DNA from: Sphingomonadales bacterium
Lineage (GTDB): Bacteria > Pseudomonadota > Alphaproteobacteria > Sphingomonadales > Sphingomonadaceae
Assembly (NCBI GenBank): GCA_018971065.1
Contig: JAGWVC010000063.1
Span: 1-22,784 of the forward strand
DNA length: 22,784 nt
Direction of reading: 5' to 3'
Shown: piece by piece, positions 13,562-21,287 of the stretch
How the letters are laid out: each line of letters begins with the position of its first letter
Numbering within the stretch: position 1 is the first letter of the stretch
The notes under the pieces: model-generated
What the model saw: only the letters and a program-made list of their open reading frames with translations
Told to the model about the DNA's origin: nothing
The model's database searches: none
Program-made: the position numbers and the translations under genes

Positions 13562-15081
13562 TGGAAGAGCTTATCGAACTGCGCGCCCAGGGCGTTCGCG
13601 TCATTGCCGCTGTCGCCTGGCTGATCACCGCCATCATTGCCGGCGGCAGCTTCTTCGCGGCGACCGGCTTCCTGCCTGCCGTCCTCGCGCTGGCGCTGTC
13701 GGTCTACCCCACGGTTGCCGCCGCCAAAGGGCACAGCGATACCGCCACCCGCATCGCGCTGGGGGCGACGATGCCGGTGTTCTGCGCGATCCTGCTCTAT
13801 CAGTGGTCGGGCCACGGCTGGTTGATCGATCTGCACATGACCTTCTTCGCGATGATCGCGATCCTCGCCGGTCTTGCCGACTGGCGCCCGGTCCTCGCCG
13901 GCGCGGCCGTCACCGCCGTGCATCACCTCGTGCTCAACTTTGCGGCGCCCGCCTACGTGTTCGGCGCCGATGCCGATTTCGCGCGGGTCGTGCTCCACGC
14001 CGTCATCGTCGTCATCGAAACCGCCGTGCTGATGGTGCTGGCCCAGCGGCTCGAAGCGATGCTGCTCGCCCAGGTCGCCGCCCGCGCCGAAGTGGTCCTG
14101 GCCGAACAGGCCGCCGAACGCGAACGCGCGCAACGCGATGCCGAACAGCGGCTGGTCGTCGATCACATCGAACGCGGCCTGAAGGCACTGGCCGCCGGGG
14201 AACTCGATTGCCGCATCGATCAGCGCTTCCCGCCCGCGTTCGAGGCACTGCGCGCCGACTTCAATTCCGCCCTCGGCGATCTCAACGCGCTGGTCGGCAG
14301 CGTCGCCCAGTGTTCGGGCGAGATCCAGAACGGCACCCGCGAAATCCGCATGGCCGCCGACGACCTGTCGCGCCGCACCGAAATGCAGGCGTCCACGGTC
14401 GAACAGGCCAGCCACGCCATCGGCCAGGTCGCGGTTTCCGCCAACCAGACCGCCGCGCTCGCCACCGAGACTAGCGACACGCTCAACCACTCGCAGGCCC
14501 GCGCCGCGCAGGGCCGCGAGGTCATGGCCCGGGCGATGGCGACGATGGGCCAGATCGAGCATTCCGCCACCGAGATCGCGCAGATCGTCTCGCTGATCGA
14601 CGGCATCGCCTTCCAGACCAACCTGCTGGCGCTCAATGCCGGGGTCGAGGCCGCGCGCGCCGGCGATGCCGGCAAGGGCTTCGCCGTCGTTGCCAACGAG
14701 GTCCGCGCCCTCGCGCAACGCTCGGCCGATGCTGCCAAGGACATCAAGGCGCTGATCACCGCGTCCAGCAGCCAGGTCAGCGAAGGCGTGTCCCTCGTCA
14801 CCCGCACCGGCGACGTGCTTCAGGAACTGCTCGACGAAGTCACCGGCATCACCGGCACCGTGGTCCGCATCGCCGAAGCCGCACGCGGCAATGCCGCCGA
14901 CCTCACCGGCGTGCGCGAAACCTTCGGCAACATCGATCGCTCCACCCAGCAGAATGCCGCGATGGTCGAGGAAAGCAACGCCGCGCTGCGTGCGCTGGCT
15001 CAGGAAACCGATACGCTGATGGCCGCCGTCAACCGCTTCCACGGCACCGAGGCGCGCGCCCCACTCCGCCGCGCGGCCTGA
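13558..15081 (+). CDS. Methyl-accepting chemotaxis protein with a six-segment membrane sensor domain
   Basis: A 507-aa receptor. Residues ~12-162 contain about six hydrophobic segments and almost no periplasmic loop, instead of the usual two segments flanking a ligand domain. Intramembrane His residues occur at H86, H93 and H122-H123 (GHGWLIDLHMTFF; VTAVHHLVLNF). A coiled coil (~165-205) leads to a HAMP-like stretch (VDHIERGLKALAAGELDCRI). The signalling domain follows, with the hairpin tip at ~348-398 (DGIAFQTNLLALNAGVEAARAGD, GKGFAVVANEVRALAQRS). The tip has Gly at 362 where Ala is usual. Stimulus unknown; a membrane or redox-type cue is plausible. No other che genes are in the window. GAAGG precedes the ATG pair at 13558/13561. 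It is the second gene of a two-gene operon. Confidence 0.93.
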   Translation: MMEELIELRAQGVRVIAAVAWLITAIIAGGSFFAATGFLPAVLALALSVYPTVAAAKGHSDTATRIALGATMPVFCAILLYQWSGHGWLIDLHMTFFAMIAILAGLADWRPVLAGAAVTAVHHLVLNFAAPAYVFGADADFARVVLHAVIVVIETAVLMVLAQRLEAMLLAQVAARAEVVLAEQAAERERAQRDAEQRLVVDHIERGLKALAAGELDCRIDQRFPPAFEALRADFNSALGDLNALVGSVAQCSGEIQNGTREIRMAADDLSRRTEMQASTVEQASHAIGQVAVSANQTAALATETSDTLNHSQARAAQGREVMARAMATMGQIEHSATEIAQIVSLIDGIAFQTNLLALNAGVEAARAGDAGKGFAVVANEVRALAQRSADAAKDIKALITASSSQVSEGVSLVTRTGDVLQELLDEVTGITGTVVRIAEAARGNAADLTGVRETFGNIDRSTQQNAAMVEESNAALRALAQETDTLMAAVNRFHGTEARAPLRRAA

Positions 15082-15092
15082 AACATTCCCGG

Positions 15093-15112
15093 CCCTCCCC
15101 TACGGGGGAGGG
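15093..15112. terminator. GC-rich hairpin with cUACGg tetraloop between convergent genes
   Basis: CCCTCCCC and GGGGAGGG pair perfectly around TACG, the extra-stable cUNCGg loop class. The hairpin lies 11 bases after the chemotaxis receptor stop and 10 bases beyond the selA stop, so it can serve both strands. Only AAAA (plus) or TTTT on the minus strand (GATTTTGC, before the stem) is nearby, so it is not a textbook intrinsic terminator on either strand. Confidence 0.55.
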
Positions 15113-15122
15113 GCAAAATCGG

Positions 15123-16493
15123 TCAAAGCCCCGCCAGCACCCCCGCCAGCCCGGCCTCGTCCGCCAGCCCGCGCAAGTCCAGCAGCAACGCCCCCTCGGC
15201 AATCCGCCCGATCACCGGCACGCGCAGCCCGCGCAGCCGCGCCGCCAGCCCGTCCAGCGCCCCGCCGCCGCCCGCCACCGGCACGCACGCCAAAGCCACG
15301 CTCGCCACCGCTTCGTCCGGCAGCGCCCCGCTTCCGACTTGCGCCGCGCTGTCCACCACGGACACCGCCCAGTCCGCACCCAGAACCCCCGCCAGCACCG
15401 GCCGTAACCGCTCCGCCGCCGCCCGCAATTCCGCCACCGGCCGCGTCAGCAACCGGAACGCCGGCAATTCTTCCGCCAGCCGGTCCGGCCGCCGATAAGC
15501 CAGCAAGGTCGCCTCCAGCGCCGCCAGCACCACCTTGGAAAGCCGCAGCGCCCGCTTCAACGGATGCCGCCGCACCTGCTCGATCAGGTCCCTCCGGCCC
15601 ACGATCAGCCCTGCCTGCGGGCCGCCCAGCAGCTTGTCGCCACTGAACGAAACCAGGTCCGCCCCCGCCGCCAGCACATCGCGCACCACCGGCTCGGCAG
15701 GCAGCCCCCACTTGGTCAGGTCCACCAGCGATCCCGCCCCCAGATCACAGATCATCGGCAAGCCATGCGCCCGCGCAATCCCCGCCAGCCCGGCCTCATC
15801 GACGGCGGCGGTAAACCCGGTCACCCGGTAATTGCTGGTGTGTACTTTCATCAGCGCCGCCGTCTCCGGCCCCACCGCGCCCTCGTAATCGCGCGGATGC
15901 GTGCGGTTTGTCGTCCCCACTTCCACCAGCCGCACGCCCGCCGCGCGCATCACGTCGGGAATGCGGAACGCCCCGCCGATCTCGATCAATTCCCCGCGTG
16001 AAACCACCACCTCGCGCCCGCCGGCCACCGCCGCCAGCATCAGCAGCACCGCGGCGGCATTGTTGTTCACCACCGTCGCCGCCTCGGCCCCGGTCAGCTC
16101 GCACAGCAGCGGCTCCACCAGCGAATCCCGCTCGCCGCGCTTGCCGGTGCCGACATCGAACTCCAGCGCACAAGCCTCGCGCATCGCCATCGCCGCATGG
16201 GCAATCGCCGCTTCCGAAAGCGGCGCCCGCCCCAGGTTGGTGTGCAGCACCGTCCCGGTCAGGTTGAACACCCGCCGCAACGCCGGCTCGGTCAACGCCG
16301 CCACCGCTGCCACAACCTCGTCCAGCAATAACGCAACCTCCGGCGCCGCCACGCCCGCCCGCAGCCCGGCACGATGCCGCTCCAGCACCGCGCGCACCGC
16401 CTGCGTCACCAGCGCGTGCCCCTCCGCCGCCAGCACCGGCGCCAACGCCGCATCACGCAACAACCGATCGACCGAGGGCAGGGGGCTAGTCAT
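15123..16493 (-). CDS. selA: L-seryl-tRNA(Sec) selenium transferase SelA
   Basis: A 456-aa PLP enzyme that converts Ser-tRNA(Sec) to Sec-tRNA(Sec) using selenophosphate. Visible hallmarks are NLTGTVLHTNLGRAPLS (77-93), VNNNAAAVLL (142-151), the HTSNYRVTGFT segment (218-228), CDLGAGSLVDL (249-259) and the PLP lysine K287 in SFSGDKLLGGPQAG. The length matches bacterial SelA. The enzyme is meaningful only if selB, selC, selD and a selenoprotein exist elsewhere; selB, its usual neighbour, is not next to it. It is the last gene of a minus-strand run of catabolic-type genes, 31 bp after the SnoaL-like stop, with only a GGGCGGGGG upstream. A convergent chemotaxis receptor ends downstream. Confidence 0.96.
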   Translation of the reverse strand: MTSPLPSVDRLLRDAALAPVLAAEGHALVTQAVRAVLERHRAGLRAGVAAPEVALLLDEVVAAVAALTEPALRRVFNLTGTVLHTNLGRAPLSEAAIAHAAMAMREACALEFDVGTGKRGERDSLVEPLLCELTGAEAATVVNNNAAAVLLMLAAVAGGREVVVSRGELIEIGGAFRIPDVMRAAGVRLVEVGTTNRTHPRDYEGAVGPETAALMKVHTSNYRVTGFTAAVDEAGLAGIARAHGLPMICDLGAGSLVDLTKWGLPAEPVVRDVLAAGADLVSFSGDKLLGGPQAGLIVGRRDLIEQVRRHPLKRALRLSKVVLAALEATLLAYRRPDRLAEELPAFRLLTRPVAELRAAAERLRPVLAGVLGADWAVSVVDSAAQVGSGALPDEAVASVALACVPVAGGGGALDGLAARLRGLRVPVIGRIAEGALLLDLRGLADEAGLAGVLAGL

Positions 16494-16524
16494 GCCCCCG
16501 CCCAGCCACGCCGCGCGCGCCGTG

Positions 16525-17079
16525 TCAACGCAGCGGCCCTTCGGGCAGCGGCCCGCCCGGCCCCGGAATCCCCGAATGCACCCGCCCCAGCACCGCCCCG
16601 GCCGGGTCGCCCGCCCCGCGCACCGCTTTCACGAACGGCGCATCGGCACACCAGTCGGCCAGCGTCCATTCGGTCGCCCATTCCTTCACCACCTGCCGAT
16701 GCGCGATCTTCCACGCCCCGTCCTCGCGCACCATCCGGTCCACATAGCGTCCGCCGATCTGCTTCAGCATCTCGCCCTGCGGTTCCACCACGCGCATGTG
16801 CGCGATGAACCAGGTCTCGGCCCCGGCCGCGTCGCCGGTCACATGGACCAGCGACTGCCCCAGATGATGCCCGACCATGCCGAACTCGTCGTTCCGCGCC
16901 ATCGTCCGTCGCGCATATTCGCGCCCCGGGCACTTGTTGTGGCCGTGATCGTCCCAGCTTTCCGCCGCGAACACCCCCGCCATCGCCACGAAGTCACCCC
17001 GGTCGCAGCCATGCGCATAGTCGGCCACCACCTGGCTCACCTCGAAGTGATCCAGCATCCGTTGCACCCGCGCATCCAT
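16525..17079 (-). CDS. SnoaL-like / nuclear transport factor 2-fold protein
   Basis: A 184-aa NTF2-like protein. The N-terminal helix (MLDHFEVSQVVADYAHGCDRGD), a middle region with HHLGQSLVHVTGDAAGAETWFIAH, and RYVDRMVREDGAWKIAHRQVV towards the C-terminus match the SnoaL_4 type. The last ~35 residues are Gly/Pro-rich. Reaction unknown; in catabolic clusters such proteins are dehydratases, isomerases or oxygenase partners. Translation starts at the ATG overlapping the dehydrogenase stop by one base (TGATG), with GGAG ~8 bases upstream, so it is coupled to the PQQ dehydrogenase and probably acts in the same pathway. It is a distant relative of the protein at 3267-3773. Confidence 0.87.
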   Translation of the reverse strand: MDARVQRMLDHFEVSQVVADYAHGCDRGDFVAMAGVFAAESWDDHGHNKCPGREYARRTMARNDEFGMVGHHLGQSLVHVTGDAAGAETWFIAHMRVVEPQGEMLKQIGGRYVDRMVREDGAWKIAHRQVVKEWATEWTLADWCADAPFVKAVRGAGDPAGAVLGRVHSGIPGPGGPLPEGPLR

Positions 17080-19112
17080 CACCGTTTCTCCCCCGCCAAT
17101 GCCGCCCGCGCGCGGCTGCGCACATACATGCGGACCAGTTCCAGTTCCTCGCGCCCCAGCGTCTCGAAACGCGGCATCCCCAGCCGCTCCAGCGCCCCGT
17201 CATGCACCACCGCCCAGGTCGCCTCGGCGGAAAGCGCCACCCGCGATTCGCGCAAGTCCGGCGCCGGCGCCCCCGCCGAAACCGCGTTGATGCCGTGGCA
17301 CAGCGCGCAGTTCCAGGTGAACAGCGTCCGCCCCTGTTCCAGCTTGCCCGGGTCGATCATAAAGGCGGCATCGTCCACCGCCCGCACCGTCAGGTCCTGC
17401 GGCGCCCCCTTCGGCAACCGCGCCGTCCCGCCCAGCCGGAAGGTCAGCAACCGGCGTGGCTGGTCGCCATAATGCCACCCGGCAAACAGGATGCCCTCGC
17501 CATAAGTATTGCCGCCATAACCCACCAATACCGACAGGTACTGCACCCCGCCCACGCTGTAGGTTATCGGCGGCGCCACGATGCCCAGCCCCGCGTCGAA
17601 CCGCCACAGCGCCTTGCCGCTGCGCGCGTCATACCCGGTCAGCCACCCGTCCGCCGCGCCCTGGAACACCAGTCCGCCCGCCGTCGCCAGCACGCCGCCG
17701 TTCCAGAAGAACCGCTGCGGCACCCGCCAGCGCGCCGCCTGCGCCACCGGGTCCCACGCCACCAGCTCGCCCTTGCCGTCATGTTCATCGGCAATCACCG
17801 AACTCTGCGCCGTCCCGTTGAAGCTGATCGCGCCGGGCGCCGGATGCCGCGTCCACTTCGCGCCGATCTGCATCACCGGCACATAGGCCAGCCCGGTCTG
17901 CGGGCTCCACGCCATGTCCTGCCAGTTGTGCGCGCCCTCGGGGCTGGGCCACAAGGTAACCTCGCCGCTGCCGGCGCTTTCATAGCGGATGCCCGGCATC
18001 TCCACCGGCCGCCCGGTCTTCGGGTCGATCCCGCTTGCCCAGTTCACCTTGCCGATCTTCCCCGCGCTCAGGAATTTCCCCGTCGCCTGGTCGATCACAT
18101 AGAAGAACCCGTTGGTCGGCGCCTGCATCAGCACCGCGCGCGGTTTCCCACCCACCGGCACCGTCCCCGCCACGATGTTCGCCGTCGCCTTGAAATCCCA
18201 CGCCTCGCGCGGGTTCACCTGGTAATGCCAGCGATACCTGCCGGTCGCCGCGTCCAGCGTCACCAGCGATGCCAGATAGAGATTATCACCCTTACTGCCG
18301 GGGTCGCGCAGCTCCGGGTCCCACGGTCCCGAATTCCCGGTGCCGATCGTCAGCCGCCCACGCGCCGGATCGAACAGCATCCCGTTCCACACCGTCCCGC
18401 CGCCGCCGGTCTTTTTCCAGAAATCCGGCCCCCAGGTCTTCGCGGCGGCTTCCATTGCCGCATCGCCCCGGTTCTGCGCGGGGCTGCCCGGCACCGTATA
18501 GAACCGCCACACCTGCCGCCCGGTCCGCTGGTCATAGGCTGTCACATAGCCGCGCTGGCCATAATCCGCCCCGCCATTGCCGATCACCACCAGCCCGCCG
18601 AACGCGCGCGGCGCCCCGGTGCTGGTGTGCAGGTCGTCGGCCGCCACCGTCTCGCGGCTCCATTTCAGCTTGCCGGTGCGCGCGTCCAGCGCCTGCAACC
18701 GCCCGTCCAGCGTCCCCGCGAACACCGTCCCATCGGCATAAGCCGCGCCCCGGTTGACCGCGAACACGATCTTCACTTTCGCGGGATGTCGCCACACCTC
18801 CGGGTCATGCACCCACAACAGCCGCCCGGTCCGCGCCTCCACCGCATAGACCTTCGATGTCGATCCGGTGAAGTACAGCACGCCGCCCACCGCCAGCGGC
18901 GTCGCCTCCAGCGCCACTTCCCCCGGCAGGTCCAGCGCCCAGGCCAGCCCCAGCCGCTTCACCGATGCGCGGTTCACCTGCGCCAACCGGCTGTAATTGC
19001 TCTCGTCTGCCCCGCCGCCATGCCCGGGCCAGTCGGCACCCGTGCCCGGCAGCCCTGCCATCGCCACCGCGCCCGGCACCACCGCCATCAGCCCCACCAA
19101 CCCGCGCATCAT
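17079..19112 (-). CDS. PQQ-dependent dehydrogenase with C-terminal cytochrome c domain (quinohaemoprotein alcohol dehydrogenase-like)
   Basis: A 677-aa periplasmic protein: signal peptide (MMRGLVGLMAVVPGAVAMAG), eight-bladed PQQ propeller to ~565, then a cytochrome c domain with C602-A-L-C605-H606 and axial Met M646 (GMPRFE). The propeller has FAGTLDGRLQALDARTG, GNGGADYGQRGY, GTGNSGPW and AWDFKAT. N260 and D306 match the metal ligand and the catalytic Asp of type II enzymes. The vicinal Cys pair next to PQQ is replaced by I115-V116, a metal-ligand Glu by D183, and a conserved Lys by T333 (APTNGFF). Lys at D306+2 argues against a lanthanide type. It probably oxidises an alcohol, passing electrons to the respiratory chain. 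The start could be the second Met (19109), which has better spacing from GGGGG. Confidence 0.92.
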   Translation of the reverse strand: MMRGLVGLMAVVPGAVAMAGLPGTGADWPGHGGGADESNYSRLAQVNRASVKRLGLAWALDLPGEVALEATPLAVGGVLYFTGSTSKVYAVEARTGRLLWVHDPEVWRHPAKVKIVFAVNRGAAYADGTVFAGTLDGRLQALDARTGKLKWSRETVAADDLHTSTGAPRAFGGLVVIGNGGADYGQRGYVTAYDQRTGRQVWRFYTVPGSPAQNRGDAAMEAAAKTWGPDFWKKTGGGGTVWNGMLFDPARGRLTIGTGNSGPWDPELRDPGSKGDNLYLASLVTLDAATGRYRWHYQVNPREAWDFKATANIVAGTVPVGGKPRAVLMQAPTNGFFYVIDQATGKFLSAGKIGKVNWASGIDPKTGRPVEMPGIRYESAGSGEVTLWPSPEGAHNWQDMAWSPQTGLAYVPVMQIGAKWTRHPAPGAISFNGTAQSSVIADEHDGKGELVAWDPVAQAARWRVPQRFFWNGGVLATAGGLVFQGAADGWLTGYDARSGKALWRFDAGLGIVAPPITYSVGGVQYLSVLVGYGGNTYGEGILFAGWHYGDQPRRLLTFRLGGTARLPKGAPQDLTVRAVDDAAFMIDPGKLEQGRTLFTWNCALCHGINAVSAGAPAPDLRESRVALSAEATWAVVHDGALERLGMPRFETLGREELELVRMYVRSRARAALAGEKR

Positions 19113-19119
19113 GCCCCCA

Positions 19120-19560
19120 TCAGATATCGCGATGCAGCTCCAGGTAATCGTTGGGTATCCGCAGCGTCGCCGCCGCCACTTGCGTCTCGCGCAGGAACAG
19201 CGTCAATGCCCACATCAGCAGCGCGATGGCGACGATGAAGAACCCGCCCGCCACCCGCTCCAGCGGCACGTTGAACATTTCCTCCACGAACAGCGTCGCC
19301 ACCGTCGTGCCGATCACCAGCCCGGCCAGCACCAGCAGCCGGATCGCATCGGTGTTCAGCTTGATCCGCCGGTCGATGGCGCGGATCTCGGTCACGATCA
19401 TGTCGTGTTCCGGCCCCTCGGTCTCGCCATGCCGGGCCTGCAACGCGCGCGACCGGTCGACGATCCGCCCCAGCCGCGTCGAAAGAATGTTCAAGATATT
19501 GCCGATCGCCACCAGCACGAACACCGGCGCCAGCGCGAGCTGAATCGTATGGGCTATCAT
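19120..19560 (-). CDS. DUF2721-family membrane protein
   Basis: A 146-aa protein with three hydrophobic segments (~8-26, ~73-92, ~104-123) and a charged cytoplasmic-type stretch between the first two (RLGRIVDRSRALQARHGETEGPEHD is at ~29-53). The N-terminal IQLALAPVFVLVAIGNILNIL and STRLGRIVDR are typical of DUF2721, a family of unknown function. The start overlaps the stop of the MFS gene (ATGA), and the stop is seven bases before the PQQ dehydrogenase start, so it is embedded in that operon. A role in membrane assembly or electron transfer for the dehydrogenase is conceivable from position only. The GGAGGG directly abuts the ATG, suggesting translation by reinitiation. Confidence 0.87.
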   Translation of the reverse strand: MIAHTIQLALAPVFVLVAIGNILNILSTRLGRIVDRSRALQARHGETEGPEHDMIVTEIRAIDRRIKLNTDAIRLLVLAGLVIGTTVATLFVEEMFNVPLERVAGGFFIVAIALLMWALTLFLRETQVAAATLRIPNDYLELHRDI

Positions 19561-20801
19561 CCCTCCAGCTTAACCTGTTTCTCCCACACCGGATAGCGCG
19601 GCATCGAAATCATGATCAGCCCCGAAAGCGCGCAGCCCACCGCGCCCACGATCAGGAACGGTCCGTAACTTCCCGCGCGATCATGCGCGACCGCCGCCAG
19701 CAGCGGCCCCAGCCCGGAAGCGCCCGCCAGCAGCGAGCTCATCACCCCATAGATCACGCCGAAGCTCTTCATGCCGCCATAAGCGGCGGTAAGATGCCCG
19801 GTAATCTGCGTCTTCGCGCCCGAGGCATAGCCGTTGACCAGCATCGCCACGACAATCGCCGCCGGCGTCGCGATCCCGTTCAGCAACAGCACGAACGCCG
19901 CCGCCGCCGCCCCCAGCGTGATCCCGCCCACCCAGTTCGGCGCATAGCGGTCCAGCAGCCAGCCGGTGGTCAGCTTGCCGATGATCCCGGTCAGCCCCGC
20001 CAGACTCACCAGCGACGCGGCATGGTCGCGGCTCACCCCGGTCTCCACCAGGATCTGGAACACGTGCAGCCCCAGCCCCATGGTCAGCACCATCACCACG
20101 AAGTTGGAGATGCCCAGCCGCCACAGCGCCCAATCGCGGAGCGCTTCCTTCGGCGTCAGCCCCGGCAGCCCGCTGGTGTCCACCGCCGCCGCCTTGCCCA
20201 GCCGCGCCCGGTCGCTCGCGTCGAAGAAGAAGCGCCAGCTCAGCACCAGCGTCACCCCGCCCCAGCCCAGCGCCAGCCACAGGAACGCCGCGCGCCAGCC
20301 TTGTGTCTCGATCAGCCAGTTGCCCAGCTTCGGCACCACCATCGCCGCCACCGCCGTTCCCGCCAGCGTCAGCCCCAGCGCCATCCCGCGCGATTGCTCG
20401 AACACGCCCACCACGGCCGCCGTCCACGCGGTGGACTTGATCGAAACCGCCACCGCGCCGAACACCGCCCACTGCACCAGCCACTGCGTTGCGGACGGCC
20501 CGGTCCAATAGAACGCGCTCATTGCCGCCATCGTCGCCACGGTGCCCGCCAGCACCAGCCGCCGGCATCCCCACTTGTCCACCAGGAACCCGAAAGGGAT
20601 CGCCAGGAGCGCCGTCACCAGTGTCGCCACCGCCGGGCCCTTCGAATAGGCGGTGCGGCTCCAGTGGAATTCCTGCTCGATCGGCCCCATGAACAGGCCC
20701 GCGCCCGCCAGCATCACCGAAAAGAACGAGAACCCCACCGACGAAGCCAGCACCAGCGGCCAGTTGGCCCGCCATTCGCCCTGCGCCTGCCCGTCATTCA
20801 T
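19557..20801 (-). CDS. Major facilitator superfamily transporter
   Basis: A 414-aa membrane protein with about twelve hydrophobic segments. The loop 2-3 motif is FLVDKWGCRRLVLAG, a variant of the MFS G-x3-D-R-x-G-x-R-R signature, and the second-half equivalent is WLLDRYAPNW. Sequence style (WSRTAYSKGPAVATL, GMALGLTLAGTAVAAM) is that of MFS carriers for carboxylates or aromatic acids. The start at 20801 has GGGAGAA nine bases upstream; the frame extends further up to 20870 but overlaps the preceding gene. It is the second gene of the run that contains the PQQ dehydrogenase, 44 bp after the barrel-protein gene, and probably imports that pathway's substrate or exports a product. Confidence 0.9.
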   Translation of the reverse strand: MNDGQAQGEWRANWPLVLASSVGFSFFSVMLAGAGLFMGPIEQEFHWSRTAYSKGPAVATLVTALLAIPFGFLVDKWGCRRLVLAGTVATMAAMSAFYWTGPSATQWLVQWAVFGAVAVSIKSTAWTAAVVGVFEQSRGMALGLTLAGTAVAAMVVPKLGNWLIETQGWRAAFLWLALGWGGVTLVLSWRFFFDASDRARLGKAAAVDTSGLPGLTPKEALRDWALWRLGISNFVVMVLTMGLGLHVFQILVETGVSRDHAASLVSLAGLTGIIGKLTTGWLLDRYAPNWVGGITLGAAAAAFVLLLNGIATPAAIVVAMLVNGYASGAKTQITGHLTAAYGGMKSFGVIYGVMSSLLAGASGLGPLLAAVAHDRAGSYGPFLIVGAVGCALSGLIMISMPRYPVWEKQVKLEG

Positions 20802-20845
20802 CGCCCGCTTCTCCCTGCCGCCCGCCTGATCGCTGGCCCAGCACC

Positions 20846-21163
20846 TTACTCGGGCTTCTTGTAGAACCACATGATCGAATCGGCACTGTTGTAGGCATCC
20901 GACTGGCTCATCTGCCCCGAAGCGCCGAACTTGCCCAGTTCGCCCAGAAACGCCTGCGGGCTTTCGGCATCGATCTCGTAGATCGACAGCGTGGTCATCC
21001 CCGGATTGCCCATCGGCGCAAGGGCCGCCTCGTAACGCTGCCCCGAAACCACCCCCGGCAGTGCGCAGATTTCCTTCACATGGCTGCCGTCATACCACGC
21101 GGCATACTCTTCCTCGCGCCCCGGCTTCGCCTGGCTCTGCACGATCATCACGAAACGCCCCAT
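20846..21163 (-). CDS. Small dimeric alpha/beta-barrel (EthD-like) protein
   Basis: A 105-aa protein. The N-terminal strand FVMIVQSQAKPGREEEYAAWYDGSH and the following VKEICALPGVVSGQRYEAA have the layout of EthD and related ferredoxin-like barrel proteins (x-P-G-x-E-x-x-Y-x-x-W-Y-x-x-x-H). The C-terminal half has TTLSIYEIDAESPQAFLGEL. Such proteins are small enzymes or accessory factors in aromatic, ether or polyketide metabolism; the activity here is unknown. AAGGAG lies seven bases before the ATG. It is the first gene of the minus-strand run, with its promoter in the 124-bp gap facing the molybdenum-hydroxylase operon. Confidence 0.8.
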   Translation of the reverse strand: MGRFVMIVQSQAKPGREEEYAAWYDGSHVKEICALPGVVSGQRYEAALAPMGNPGMTTLSIYEIDAESPQAFLGELGKFGASGQMSQSDAYNSADSIMWFYKKPE

Positions 21164-21213
21164 CGCATCACTCCTTTTCCGCTTTCCACCGCTATCGCCC
21201 GGACGCTCCCGGC

Positions 21214-21248
21214 GGGAAAGCGCAAAATTTCCCCGGTGACGTTTCCCG
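21214..21248. promoter_or_regulatory. Candidate operator between divergent catabolic operons
   Basis: GGGAAA (21214-21219) and TTTCCC (21228-21233) form a 6-bp dyad with an 8-base spacer, and a further TTTCCC is at 21243-21248. The segment 21222-21240 shares 16 of 19 bases with 294-312 upstream of the AraC-family gene. Its position midway in the 124-bp divergent gap would allow joint control of both operons. Confidence 0.35.
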
Positions 21249-21287
21249 CACAGGCGTTACGATGCAGGCAAACCCATGGGAGAATCC

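Noticed and set aside
13453..15042. 529-aa minus-strand open frame antisense to the chemotaxis receptor
   Set aside because: Gly/Asp/Arg-rich shadow of a clearly recognised receptor; no ribosome-binding site or domain.
16494..16524. Search for a selB start or tRNA-Sec beside selA
   Set aside because: The gap is 31 bases and the flanking genes are a SnoaL-like protein and a chemotaxis receptor; nothing tRNA-like or SelB-like is present.
18071..18082. Third copy of the AATTTCCCCG core
   Set aside because: It lies inside the PQQ dehydrogenase coding sequence and is explained by codons; it also lowers the weight of the shared promoter segment.
17202..19238. 678-aa plus-strand open frame antisense to the PQQ dehydrogenase
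   Set aside because: Arg/His/Pro-rich with no motif, while the minus strand encodes a complete recognised enzyme.
19683..20864. 393-aa plus-strand open frame antisense to the MFS gene
   Set aside because: Gln/His/Arg-rich shadow; the MFS protein on the other strand has clear membrane segments.
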